A stretch of DNA of 64,000 nt from Ampullaceana balthica (taxonomy: Eukaryota; Mollusca; Gastropoda; Lymnaeidae). Every line of letters starts with the position of its first letter. Within the stretch, counting starts at the first letter, position 1. Location: assembly GCA_944989445.1 (NCBI GenBank), contig CALYLW010000559.1, positions 490,170 to 554,169 of the forward strand, read 5' to 3'. The translations under genes were made by a program, and so were the position numbers. The notes below the pieces were generated by a model that was not told where the DNA came from, did no database searches, and saw only the letters and a program-made list of their open reading frames with translations. Shown piece after piece: positions 34,601 through 46,600 of this stretch.

Positions 34601-37600
34601 ACTAGAATGGCCAGGGGCGTTTGACCAAAAACCCTCGAACAATTATATCAAACTTAATAGTTTTTAATTCTATCAAAAAGATTACCCTCCCCTTTCCCTC
34701 CCCTTTTAAAGAAAAATGATACTCCGTGTCGTTTGGACTTAAAATATCTACACATAATCCTATTCAGATCGTTTTTAGACACTTGTCATGCTTGTAAAAC
34801 TCACCAGTAGCATTTTCGGGGAAGCTAATGACGCTCCCCCAAATCTCCGAGTCATGTGAGCAGGACCTAGAGTCTGAGGGTTGGGGGGGGGGTAACGCAC
34901 AGATAAACTTGCATATTTTGGGGTAACGGGCCAAAAATTTGGACGACTCCTGCCATGAGAGAACCAAACGGAGCTGCGGTTACATCACAAATGCTTTGAT
35001 GTCAACATCAAATGACGCAGTGTAACAATTTCATATGTAATCTTGTGGATTCTCAAACTTAAGGATTATAATTAGATTTAATTTTCGTGTCTTGATAGCT
35101 TACGCCCACCAGCGTCTGATGGCCTACCGACCGGCACATTAAGAAGCACTGATTTTTTTTAAAAAAAGAAAAAAAGTCATTAAATAAATTGTAAGGGACC
35201 AAATATTTCAGTGGAAGTTTTATTTAATGTTACACTTATGATGTGACGTCACATTTCTTCAACCCCCTCCCTCCCCCTCGTCACGCATCGTCACAAAAGT
35301 GTGACCCCCCTCCCCCCTAGGTGCGTGACGTCATTTATGGATGGCCCCCTTATTTTGAGAACATCTGCGGACCGGCAGCGGATGGCCCACGGACCGGCAC
35401 CGGTCCGCGGACCATTACTTTGAGAAGCACTGATCTAGACCATGTAAGGCCACAATAAAAATGTTGATGAATGACTATTGCTAAAAAATTCCTACGCTGA
35501 CCCGGAGAGGAGATGGGCGCCACCAAGACCCGAGAAAGTTTTAATGGAAAAATTAGAACCCCCTACGACCACGAGGTTATGGCGAAAAAATTACTTACAA
35601 CAATTACTTTATGGCCATATTTTGACAGACATTTTTAAACTGTCATCTTCCAGAAATTGAAAGAGGACATAGAGGCGAATTTCTACAAAAGTCCAAACTA
35701 TGAAATCGGTGGCGACTATAACGTGCACGACGTGGCAGCGGTTCTCAAAGTCTTTATCTCGGAGTTACAACAGCCTCTGTTGACCAATCCTGTCATCAAT
35801 TTCTTCCCAGACTTTTTTAGTAAGTCATGACTTAAATTAGTTATTAGACCAATTTTGTCATCAATCTTATTATGGTCTGACTTTTATTTAGTCAGTCAAT
35901 ACTCTTTGAGCATTTATTAGTGAGTCATGACTTAATTAGTTAATAGATCAGTCAATTGCGTTAATCAATTTAAGAATACAAAATGACTGTTTTGATTTAC
36001 TCAGTAAATTTGAAGGAAGAAATTATTTATTTTCCAATTAAGCACAGGAAATCCAACTCCATTATCTACTGACAGAGCTGACATTATTTTGTCTGATGAT
36101 GACGCCAGCACACAGAGACTCACTACAGGTAAATAAATCAAAACGTAAAGTTTGTTTACAAATATTTGGGGGACATCAGCTAATTTGCGTGTTGAAATTA
36201 CAGAGTGGGTGCATAATATTACAGAATCGTTAACTTGATCGCGAACAACCTAAATGGAGCATTAAACAACCTGTAAAAACAAAGTTTTTGACTATAAATC
36301 CCTTATATAAGAGACTCGTAAATGTACATTCTCTTTTGGGTCGAGCCGTTAGGCTCTTAGGACCCTGTTCATTTTATCGCATGCGAGCCTCATCAAGCGG
36401 GCATCGCCATAGAGGTACTCCTCTGCAGGTACCGTGACTTCTCCTTCCAAATCCCCGCACAGCTCGGGGCACTCTTGGAGTACGTGGACCACCGTCTCCT
36501 CTTGGGTGGCCACACAGCCGACAGGCCAGTTCCCTTCTAGTGTTGAACTTGTACAGGTAGCTTCGTATGGGACAATGTTCAGTTCTCATTCTGGTTATGA
36601 GCGTCTGATTGCTACGTCCAATTTCCCACCAGGGGTCGCTTTTATATACAATTTATAATTATATATACATTTTGAGCACGGCAGTTGCACAATTTTCAGT
36701 AGTGGTCAGTGGCTAAGACACAATTTTTTTCAAGTTGTCCTTGAATCTCAAAAGCTTGAGAACCAATTTACTAAAGGTTTATGTCGATCAACGAATAAAT
36801 AATATTTATACATCTTATATCAAAAAGCGACGTTAATGCCCCCCCTCCCCCCGGGGCCTAATCATTAAAAAAATTATTTAAAAACAACTGTTTATCTCAA
36901 TCTGGATCATGATGGATGTACTTGTTTGTAAAAAAATTTCAAGATCGTGTAAAATCATATTGGGAATAAAATGACATTAAGGGGCCCATTGGCAAAACGG
37001 TACAAGATGTATTGTTCATTGGCCTGAAAAGTTCAATCTTGATCATCATGGCGATATCTGTCAATATTTGTCAAGATTTTTTTTTAAAATTTAATGTACA
37101 ATTAATATAATAAAGTTTCAAAACTTACGAAAAAATTATTTTGGGCCCCCGTCCGAAAGAGGTGACATTAGGAGTTAAGTACCCTATAAAATTTTAATGT
37201 GGGCCATTAAATTTTTATGTATCAAGTTTGGTCAAGATCCATCCATTTAAACAGTACCCAAAGTTTAAATTATTTTTAGATCATATAGGAAAAACTGTAT
37301 TGGGGCCCCCCGGCCCCCAGTGAGTGATAATTTAAATATTTTTACCATCGCAAGAGAGTACTCAATATTTTCCTAAAGTTTCATTCTGTTAGCTTCACGG
37401 GAAGATAGAGAATTAGTGATTATTCAGTCAGTCAGTCAGGGCTTTACTTTTTATTAGGATGGATAATCCTTGCAATTCTACATGATATATATTAGACATT
37501 ATATTTCTTATATTCTACTTTTGTTTATTCTAAAGATGATCCTTACAGTTCTGCATGATATCTATTAGACATGATATTTCTTATATTCTATTTTTGTCTA

Positions 37601-40600
37601 TTCTTAAGATGATCCTTACAGTTCTACATGCGCTGACACAAAACAGTGCAGAAAATGGACTGACAGTTGAGGCATGTGCTGAGATATTTTGGCCGATCTT
37701 CTTTTCCCTTCCCCCCGACTGTCCGGAGGAGGAGACTGCGAACAAAAAGAAACAATTTTTTGACCTCACCAGAGTTTTGGTGCATTACAATGATTTCCTC
37801 TTCACGGTAAAGTTTCTGTTAGTGAAATTACTGCGTTAAAAGAAATCCAGATGGTCTTAATTCAATGTACATTATTATCCAATCTATATGGCTCATATTT
37901 AAGACAACATATGAGAGAATAGGTAGGGGACTGCCAATTGAAGACGTATACACCCCCCCCCCGGCTTGTTGTTAGCTCAATGGATATAAATTTTTAAAAA
38001 TATATTTTTCTTCATTTAAGTTTGCCAGAAACAAAATAGATATAAGATGACTCCTTATCTAATTTTACCAGAAGTAAAATAGATAATTACGTCTATACTT
38101 AAAATTTGACGGAAATGAAATAGATAATTGAAGCACTTCTTTTTTTAAATCCCTTATATTAACTTCACCGCCGTCTCTGTCTTGGGCGGGCGAAAAAAAC
38201 AAAAGTAAAAAATGACCCACTTGCCGTAAAGCCATCGTGCTGAAATTTGGCACAAGGACCCGTGTCACCTAACAATGCATCGTATCAAAATTTCAGATCG
38301 ATCGAACGTACCGTAATTAAATTAATGCATTTTTAGTTTATCCTTATATAACGTATGTAATTCAAATTCACGGTTTCTTATTGTTTATTTTGCCACGTGA
38401 GAGTTTGAGTTCACGCTTTGACGCGACCCATCGAAGTACCGGCGTGCTTTTGTTTAAATTTTACGTGTCATGCTGAGCTTGGTCCCCCCCTAGGGTTATG
38501 AAGCAAAGTTGAATTAAGACAGATTCAGTCTGTAAATGCTTGTCGCGTTTGAAAATAATCAATACTGTTAGTTATGACTCATATATAAGGGATTTATAGT
38601 CAAAAACTTTGTTTTTACGGGTTTGTTTTATTTAAATCCTTTATATAAACTCGTGGTGTCTGCTTGCTTGCACCCTTGAACCCTTGTCGCCAAAACTTTG
38701 GATCAATTTTTCACCCACTTCCTCGTAAGCTGGCGAGCTGAAATTTTGCAGGCTGTTTCGTACCGATGATAAAAACAAAGTGTCAAAATTTCAGATCGAT
38801 CACATGTACCGTAATTGAATTATTGATTTAGATTATTTTATTTATTCCTATGTATCATGTTATTTTTTTGAGATAGAGTGTAAGGGTGCGCATTATATTG
38901 AACAACCCTTTCTGTCGCGCAATAAGGTGCGTATTTTATTGACAACACTTTTTATAAACATATTTCCTGATCGGTGCGCATTATATTAAACCTGTTTTAC
39001 GACACAATTACAATTTTGTATTTTTTGGATGATCTTGCGGTGCGTATTATAATGAACATTCTTTTTAGTTACGTCTCGTACATAAAGGATTTAGTCAAAA
39101 ACTTGGTTTTTTTACGTTTTTTTTTAATTAATTGAAATTGAAATAGATAAAAGTGGACTTGATTTGCCCGAATTGAAATTATTTAAAGAATACTTCCGCA
39201 CTGGATTGGCCAAGAGTAACATAGATAATATGTAATATTTACCTTCTTATTTAATTCGTCACAAGTGTATGTTACTTAACAACCAATTTATGTGGAAGGC
39301 TATACCAAAAAAAGAACCAAGAAATGTGGCCATACTTGGGAAGCTGAAAATGACTGGCTCCATGTAGTGATGTCTGGAGGACACTTGCAGGCAGCATATG
39401 ACCTGAATTAAAAGAGGAAGAAGATAAATTTCTACTATAATAAGATTCTTAAATAATGAACAACAATATCGACAACTGTATTTATTGATGTCATGTCGTA
39501 TTAAAGCGCACGATTTATAAAAATACAAAACAAAAAAGCCAAATTTAAAAAAAAACACTTAAATATCTCTTTAAGGAGGGAACTGTGATAAAGCATTGAA
39601 AGTATTATAAAAGATGTTAATTTTTTTAAAAATAAAACCGTTTTGTTGAGCATCAAAAGCAGTGGCGTAACAACGGGTTGGCATCGGTGCAGTTGCCAAG
39701 GGTGCCAGCTCAAAAGGGCGCCACTAAATATCTAATGTTTAAATTTGTATATAAATAAATACAGTCGGACCTCTCTAAGTCGAACTCAAAAGGACCCGAA
39801 AAAAAATCGACTTTTTGAGTTTTTGATTTTTTGAGTTAAGGAAAATGGCGTAATAGGCGCCGATTAATCAAGGACAATGTAGATATTGAGAGGTGACGGG
39901 GAACCGCCATACCGGCTAGTAGCCTTGACAGGAAAGAGAGGTGATGTCTATGTCTCATATGAAAGGAAGACAACTGGCTTTGACATGCCGACACAAGCCC
40001 GTGAGAGGAGACACCTTCCCTACCCTCCCCCACTTTACTGCCTCGACAGTGGGATGGGGGAGTAAGATTTTTCTTTTTAAAAAGAGTCACAGCATGCAGC
40101 AAAGGGCGCGAATTAGGTACCACTCCGTTTTCTTGTCTTTGTCATTTTTTGTACTTGCAATGGTCGCTTAATCCCTCGTGGAATGCACTAAGATAAGATT
40201 TTACGTGGTTCTACGGAACACGTGTTCTGAAATGTCACTCCAGAATAATAACCCAAAAGCCTTGGAAAATTTGACTAAGAGAGGTTGAAAGTCAAAAATC
40301 TTGGAGTTAAGGAGATCTAAAATACGTTAGTCTTATGGTATTTGGCCGGGACCTAACAATTAATTCGATATAGGAGGTGTTTGACTTAGGGAAGTTCGAC
40401 TTAGCGTGGTCCGACTGTATTTCACTTTTATCCTCGATAAAAAAAAAGTGAATAATTAATTATATTTAAATATATTTCATTTAAACCTTTATAATATTTT
40501 TTATTATGTTTGTGGCCTTTGCGGGGCTTCTTATCATACAAATGAAATATGATTTTACAGTCTTTCTTTTAAAAAGAAAAATCTTACTATCCCCATCCCA

Positions 40601-43600
40601 CTGTTGAGGGAGTAAAGTAGAGGAGGGGAGGGAAGGTGTCTCCTCTCACGGGCTTGTGTCGGTATGTCAATGCAAGTTGGCTCTTTTCGTATGAAACATT
40701 CCACCCCTCTTTCCGGTCAAGCCTTCTAGCCGCTATGGCTGTCCCCCCCTCTCAATATCAAAATTGTCCTTGATTAATCTGCGCCTATTACGCCAGTTTC
40801 CCTCACTCGAAAACTCCGTAAGTCGAATTTTTTCCCCCTTGAGTTCGACTTAGAAAGGTCCGACTGTATTAGCAACACGCCAATACGCCAGCTAACGGTA
40901 TTATTTAGTAAATAATAAACTGCAAATTAGTATTGTTCCTGTCTTATGCATTTTTTATATTAACGTTGTATGACTGTCAATGTCAGACTACGTAATTATT
41001 GTCATAAATAAAATAAGAGAAATTCAATTATTTTTTCCTAACAAATGAAAAAATCGCAAAGGGGCCATCCATAGAGTACGTCACGCTATCTTTTACCATT
41101 TTAACTCCCCCTCCCCCTGTCACAAACTGTCACATATCTCGGACACCCCCCCCCCAAAGTACGTCACACTTTCGAAAAAAAATTGTTTTTTTATTAACAA
41201 AATAATTAAAATTTAATATAAAACACCGTGACGTCACACATGGCCGGACACCCCCTCCCCCTGTCACAAACTGTCACACTTTCTTAGACCCCCCTCCTCT
41301 GGAGCGTGACGTACTTTACGGACGGCCCAAAGCTGAAACTTATCAATTTATCAAGGGCGCCAAAAATAAATTAGCCAAGGGCGCCAAAAACCTAGTTACG
41401 CCTCTGATCAAAAGAAAAAAATGCAGATGTAAGCATTTAGGAAATTGCCTTCATTATTAATAATAGGTTCATTCATAGAAGTGCAATCTAAAATGTTATT
41501 TCAATGTTGTTGTTTTTTTTAATTTTTTAAAACGATTTTTCGTATGACATAAGAAAGTCGCCAGAAAGACTTTTCTTATTCCGTATCCAAGAACAAACAC
41601 ATACAAATTCTCGTTCTTCCCATTTCAGAATTCGAACGTAAAATGTGTTGCCTGAAGAAACCAGGAAAACAAACACTTTATCAACGTTTAAAATGTTGTT
41701 AATAATGCAGCACTATAAATAAATCATTGTATAAGCTTAGGACGCAATTATCTTCTGTATAGAAGGAGCGTCTGTAACAGATAAGATTAGATAAGATAAG
41801 AACGTTAAAGAAAATACAAGTTGTAGAAGTAAATGTTCAAAGATTTGAAAACGTGTAATAAGGTAAAATTAAAAAAAAACTCATGGGAAAAACAATCCTA
41901 TCCAATTAAAAGTTTTGCAATGGTTCTCACTATGCAGATCTCACTATACAGATCTCACTATACAGATCTCACTATACAGATCTCACTATACAGATCTCAC
42001 TATACAGATCTCACTATACAGATCTCACTATACAGATCTCATTATGCAGATCTCACTATGCAGATCTCAATATGCAGATCTTACAATACAGAGTAAGCGA
42101 GTTAAAAATTTCCTTTAGAATTTCAACATAATCCGATAGCTGCATGAAATAAACAAAATTAGAGCAATTACCAATATGGAAGTATTTAGAGACAGGACAT
42201 AAGTGTGAATCTTTCGTTATTAAAAAATTTGTTCTCTGGAACGATCTCCAAAAGGGTTCCCTCTTCTGGGAAAGGTTGGTATAGCTCACTTGGCGTCTTA
42301 AGCAAGTAAAACTACAATTAATTCTTGTATAGCTCACTTGGTGACTTAAGCAAGTAAAACTACAATTGATTCAGGTATAGCTCACTTGGTTTATGTATGG
42401 CAACCGTCCGTCCTCATGGGACGATCGCGTGTACTCCTACTCCTCTGTCCCCCCTGCCCTTTCTCCTGGCCCTTCTCTCTTCACTCAAAGCTATGAGGGA
42501 TGCTTCCGCGACATAAATGCCCTCACGCACTTTTGCCCACCAGGAGGTGCGCTCCTCGGTAATGGTCTCCCACGTTTTAGGGTCTATCTGTGCCAATGAC
42601 ATGTCTTTCTTGCAGACGTCCTTGAAGCGCAAGCAGGGGCGACCTCTTTTTCTCATACCGGTTTCCAGCTCACCGTAAAGCAAGGCTCTAGGAATGCGCT
42701 CCGAGCTCATCCTGCGGGCATGACCTAACCACCGCAGGCGCTTCTCACTCAGAATTGAGTGCATACTCAGCATATGGCTTCTTCTGAGTACCTTGACATT
42801 GGTGATCTTGTCCTGCCACTTGATGCGTAGAATCCTACGCAAGCATCGTAAGTGGAAGCTGTTGAGCTGCTTTGTTTGCTTGGCCTAGGTCGTCCAGGAC
42901 TCACTGCCATAGAGGAGTGTGCTGAGCACGCAGGCCTGGTACACAGTGATTTTTGTCCTATCTGTGAGCTGCGCATTGTTCCACACTCTTTGATTCAGCC
43001 TAGCCATTAATGATGCAGCCTTGCCGATTCTGGTTCCTATTTCCTTATCCAGGGAGAGTGTGCTTGTGATGTTACTGCCAAGGTAGGTGAAATCATCGAC
43101 GACGTCCAAGGTGTTTCCCTCAATGGAGATTGCTGGAAGGTGGTCAGTGCCTTGTTTCATAATGTTGGTCTTTTTGAGGCTAATCGGTAAACCAAAATCC
43201 TTGCATGCCTCTGAGAACTTATTGACCAACTGTATGTGAGGTAAGGGCTGCGTCATCTGCGAAGAGCAACTCTCTGATTAATACATTTTCCTATTTGCTC
43301 TTCGAATGGAGCCGGCTGATATTATATAGGTTTCCATCCGTCCTGGTATGAATATTCACACCATCGGAGCAGACCTCGAAAGCATGTCACAATAGCATCG
43401 AGAAAAAGATACCAAAGAGTGTTGGAGCCAGTATACAGCCCTGTTTGACTCCACTACAAACTGGGAAGGGTTCTGAGGTGGCACCTCACTTGGCTACTTT
43501 AGCAAGTAAAACTGCCATTGATTCTAGTATAACTCACTTGGCGTCTTTAGCAAGTAAAACTACAATTGATTCTGGTATAGCTCACTTGGCGTCTTTAGCA

Positions 43601-46600
43601 AGTAAAACTATAATTGATTCTGGTATAACTCACTTGGCGACTTTAACAAGTAAAACTGCAATTGTTTCTGGTATAAGTCACTTCGCGACTGTAACAAGTA
43701 AAACTACAATTGATTCTGTTATGACTCATTTGGCGACTTTAGCAAGTAAAACAATGATTGATTTTTGGACATCAAAATTAGGGTTCGTGGACCAGGTATA
43801 AACTAATTTAGCTTAGTGCCAAATAAAAAAAATACATAATGCGATCTTGATAAATTCTAAGAGTCTCGTAGAATGATGGCATTTATAAATGCTAAGAGTT
43901 TCGTAGAATGATGCCATTTATAAATTCTAAGCGTCTCGTAGAATGATGCCATTTATAAATTCTAAGCGTCTCGTAGAATGATGCCATTTATAAATTATTA
44001 GCGTCTCGTAGAGTGACGCCATTTATAAATTCTAAGAGTCTCGTAGAGTGATGCCATTTATAAATTCTAAGCATCTCGTAGAGTGATGCCATTTATAAAT
44101 TCTAAGAGTCTCGTAGAGTGATGCCATTTATAAATTCTAAGAGTCTCGTAGAGTGATGCGATTTATAAATTCTAAGCATCTCGTAGAGTGATGCTATTTA
44201 TAAATTCTAAGAGTCTCGTAGAGTGATGCCATTTATAAATTCTAAGCATCTCGTAGAGTGATGCCATTTATAAATTCTAAGCGTCTCGTAGAGTGATGCC
44301 ATTTATAAATTCTAATAGTCTCGTAGAGTGATGCGATTTATAAATTCTAAGAGTCACGTAGAGTGATGCCATTTATAAATTCTAAGAGTCTCGTAGAGTG
44401 ATGCGATTTATAAATTATAAGCATCTCGTAGAGTGATGCCATTTATAAATTCTAAGAGTCTCGTAGAGTGATGCGATTTATAAATTCTAAGAGTCTCGTA
44501 GTAGAGTGATGCTATTTATAAATTCTAAGAGTCTCGTAGAATGATGCCATTTATAAATTCTAAGCGTCTCGTAGAATGATGCCATTTATAAATTATTAGC
44601 GTCTCGTAGAGTGACGCCATTTATAAATTCTAAGAGTCTCGTAGAGTGATGCCATTTATAAATTCTGAGCATCTCGTAGAGTGATGCCATTTATAAATTC
44701 TAAGAGTCTCGTAGAGTGATGCCATTTATAAATTCTAAGAGTCTCGTAGAGTGATGCGATTTATAAATTCTAAGCATCTCGTAGAGTGATGCCATTTATA
44801 AATTCTAAGCATCTCGTAGAGTGATGCCATTTATAAATTCTAAGCGTCTCGTAGAGTGATGCCATTTATAAATTCTAAGAGTCTCGTAGAGTGATGCGAT
44901 TTATAAATTCTAAGAGTCACGTAGAGTGATGCCATTTATAAATTCTAAGAGTCTCGTAGAGTGATGCCATTTATAAATTCTAAGCATCTCGTAGAGTGAT
45001 GCCATTTATAAATTCTAAGAGTCTCGTAGAGTGATGCGATTTATAAATTCTAAGAATCTCGTAGAGTGATGCCATTTATAAATTCTAAGCGTCTCGTAGA
45101 GTGATGCCATTTATAAATTCTAAGAGTCTCGTAGAGTGATGCCATTTATAAATTCTAAGAGTCTCGTAGTAGAGTGATGCTATTTATAAATTCTAAGAGT
45201 CTCGTAGAGTGATGCCATTTATAAATTCTAAGCATCTCGTAGAGTGATGCCATTTATAAATTCTAAGCGTCTCGTAGAGTGATGCCATTTATAAATTCTA
45301 AGAGTCTCGTAGAGTGATGCGATTTATAAATTCTAAGAGTCACGTAGAGTGATGCCATTTATAAATTCTAAGAGTCTCGTAGAGTGATGCCATTTATAAA
45401 TTCTAAGAGTCTCGTAGAGTGATACCATTTATCAATTTTACAGCTCACCCCTGAAATACTTCGTCAACTGAGACTAGTGAATAAAACAGGCTTACCCCCC
45501 TTGACCGTAAGTTCAAATAATAGCAACGATCAAAATAAACTTGTACAAATATGTGAGTTATATTTGTACCATTTGAGTTGTAACTCTCTAAGATTATAAG
45601 CCATATCGATACATAAAATATTTATTTTCATATTTAATTAACAGTTATCAACATTTTTACTACATATGTTTAATACTTAAAATAAATGCTAGAATGTTGT
45701 TTTTGTTTTTTTTAATTATTTTTTATAACATTTGTTTCAAATTTCATTATCCTATTTCCAGCTGTAAATTTTCTTACTACAATAAACAAATTTATTCATA
45801 TCAGTTATAACCTTTTAGGTAACCTTCAGATCTATCCCATAGAACCCTGCTTCTAGTTAGCGTTTCCATGTATTCATGATTTGCATCTCTTGCATTTCCC
45901 CGTGTGTTTCCACATTAGGGTTTTGTGGTTCTTTTTTGCCGTGATATCTAGTGTCACCTATCAAACACCATTTTGGCATGGGTTTGCCCTTTCCTGTGTT
46001 GGTGGTTATATCTAGTGTCACCTATCAAACACCATTTTGGCATGGGTTTGCCCTTTCCTGTGTTGGTGGTGATATCTAGTGTCACCTATCAAACACCACT
46101 AAGGCATGGGTTGGTCCTTTCCGGTGTTGGTGGTGATATCTAGTGTCACCTATCAAACACTATTTGGGCATCGGATGGTCCTTTCCGGTGTTGGTGGTGA
46201 TATCTAGTGTCACCTATCAAACACCACTAGGGAATGGGTTGGTCCTTTCCGGTGTTGGTGGTGATATCTAGTGTCACCTATCAAACACCATTTGGGCATT
46301 GGTTGGTCATTTCCATTAATGGTGATGATGCTAGAGGGATGTGTTTGTTCATTATGTTAAGGTCTGTACTTTCTGTTCCCCATTTGTTGGTATTCGCCAA
46401 TGTTCGCTACATGCTGTTTTAACAGTTGGTGTTAACAATTATGATTGGTGTTTGCCTAGTCAATCTCATTGTCTGTTATGTTTTTTTTTAATATCCCACT
46501 TTCTGTCTCAGCATTTCCAATTCTAGTCCGGACATGGAACGCGGTTCTGCCATCTATGTCTATGGCACTAGACAAGTAGATGAAGGTCTCTACTTCCCGT

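Larger units (their letters stand above)
39660..41406 (+). mobile_element. hAT-type element (1747 bp) with nested MITEs
   Basis: The left terminus is 'cagtggcgtaacaacgggtt' and the right 'aacctagttacgcctctg', inverted over 12 bases. Perfect 8-bp target duplications atcaaaag flank it at 39652-39659 and 41407-41414. Subterminal 'agggcgcca' motifs occur at both ends. No transposase remains. It contains the pogo-like elements at 39762-40417 and 40550-40866 and the palindromic P1 element at 41061-41328. Confidence 0.88.
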
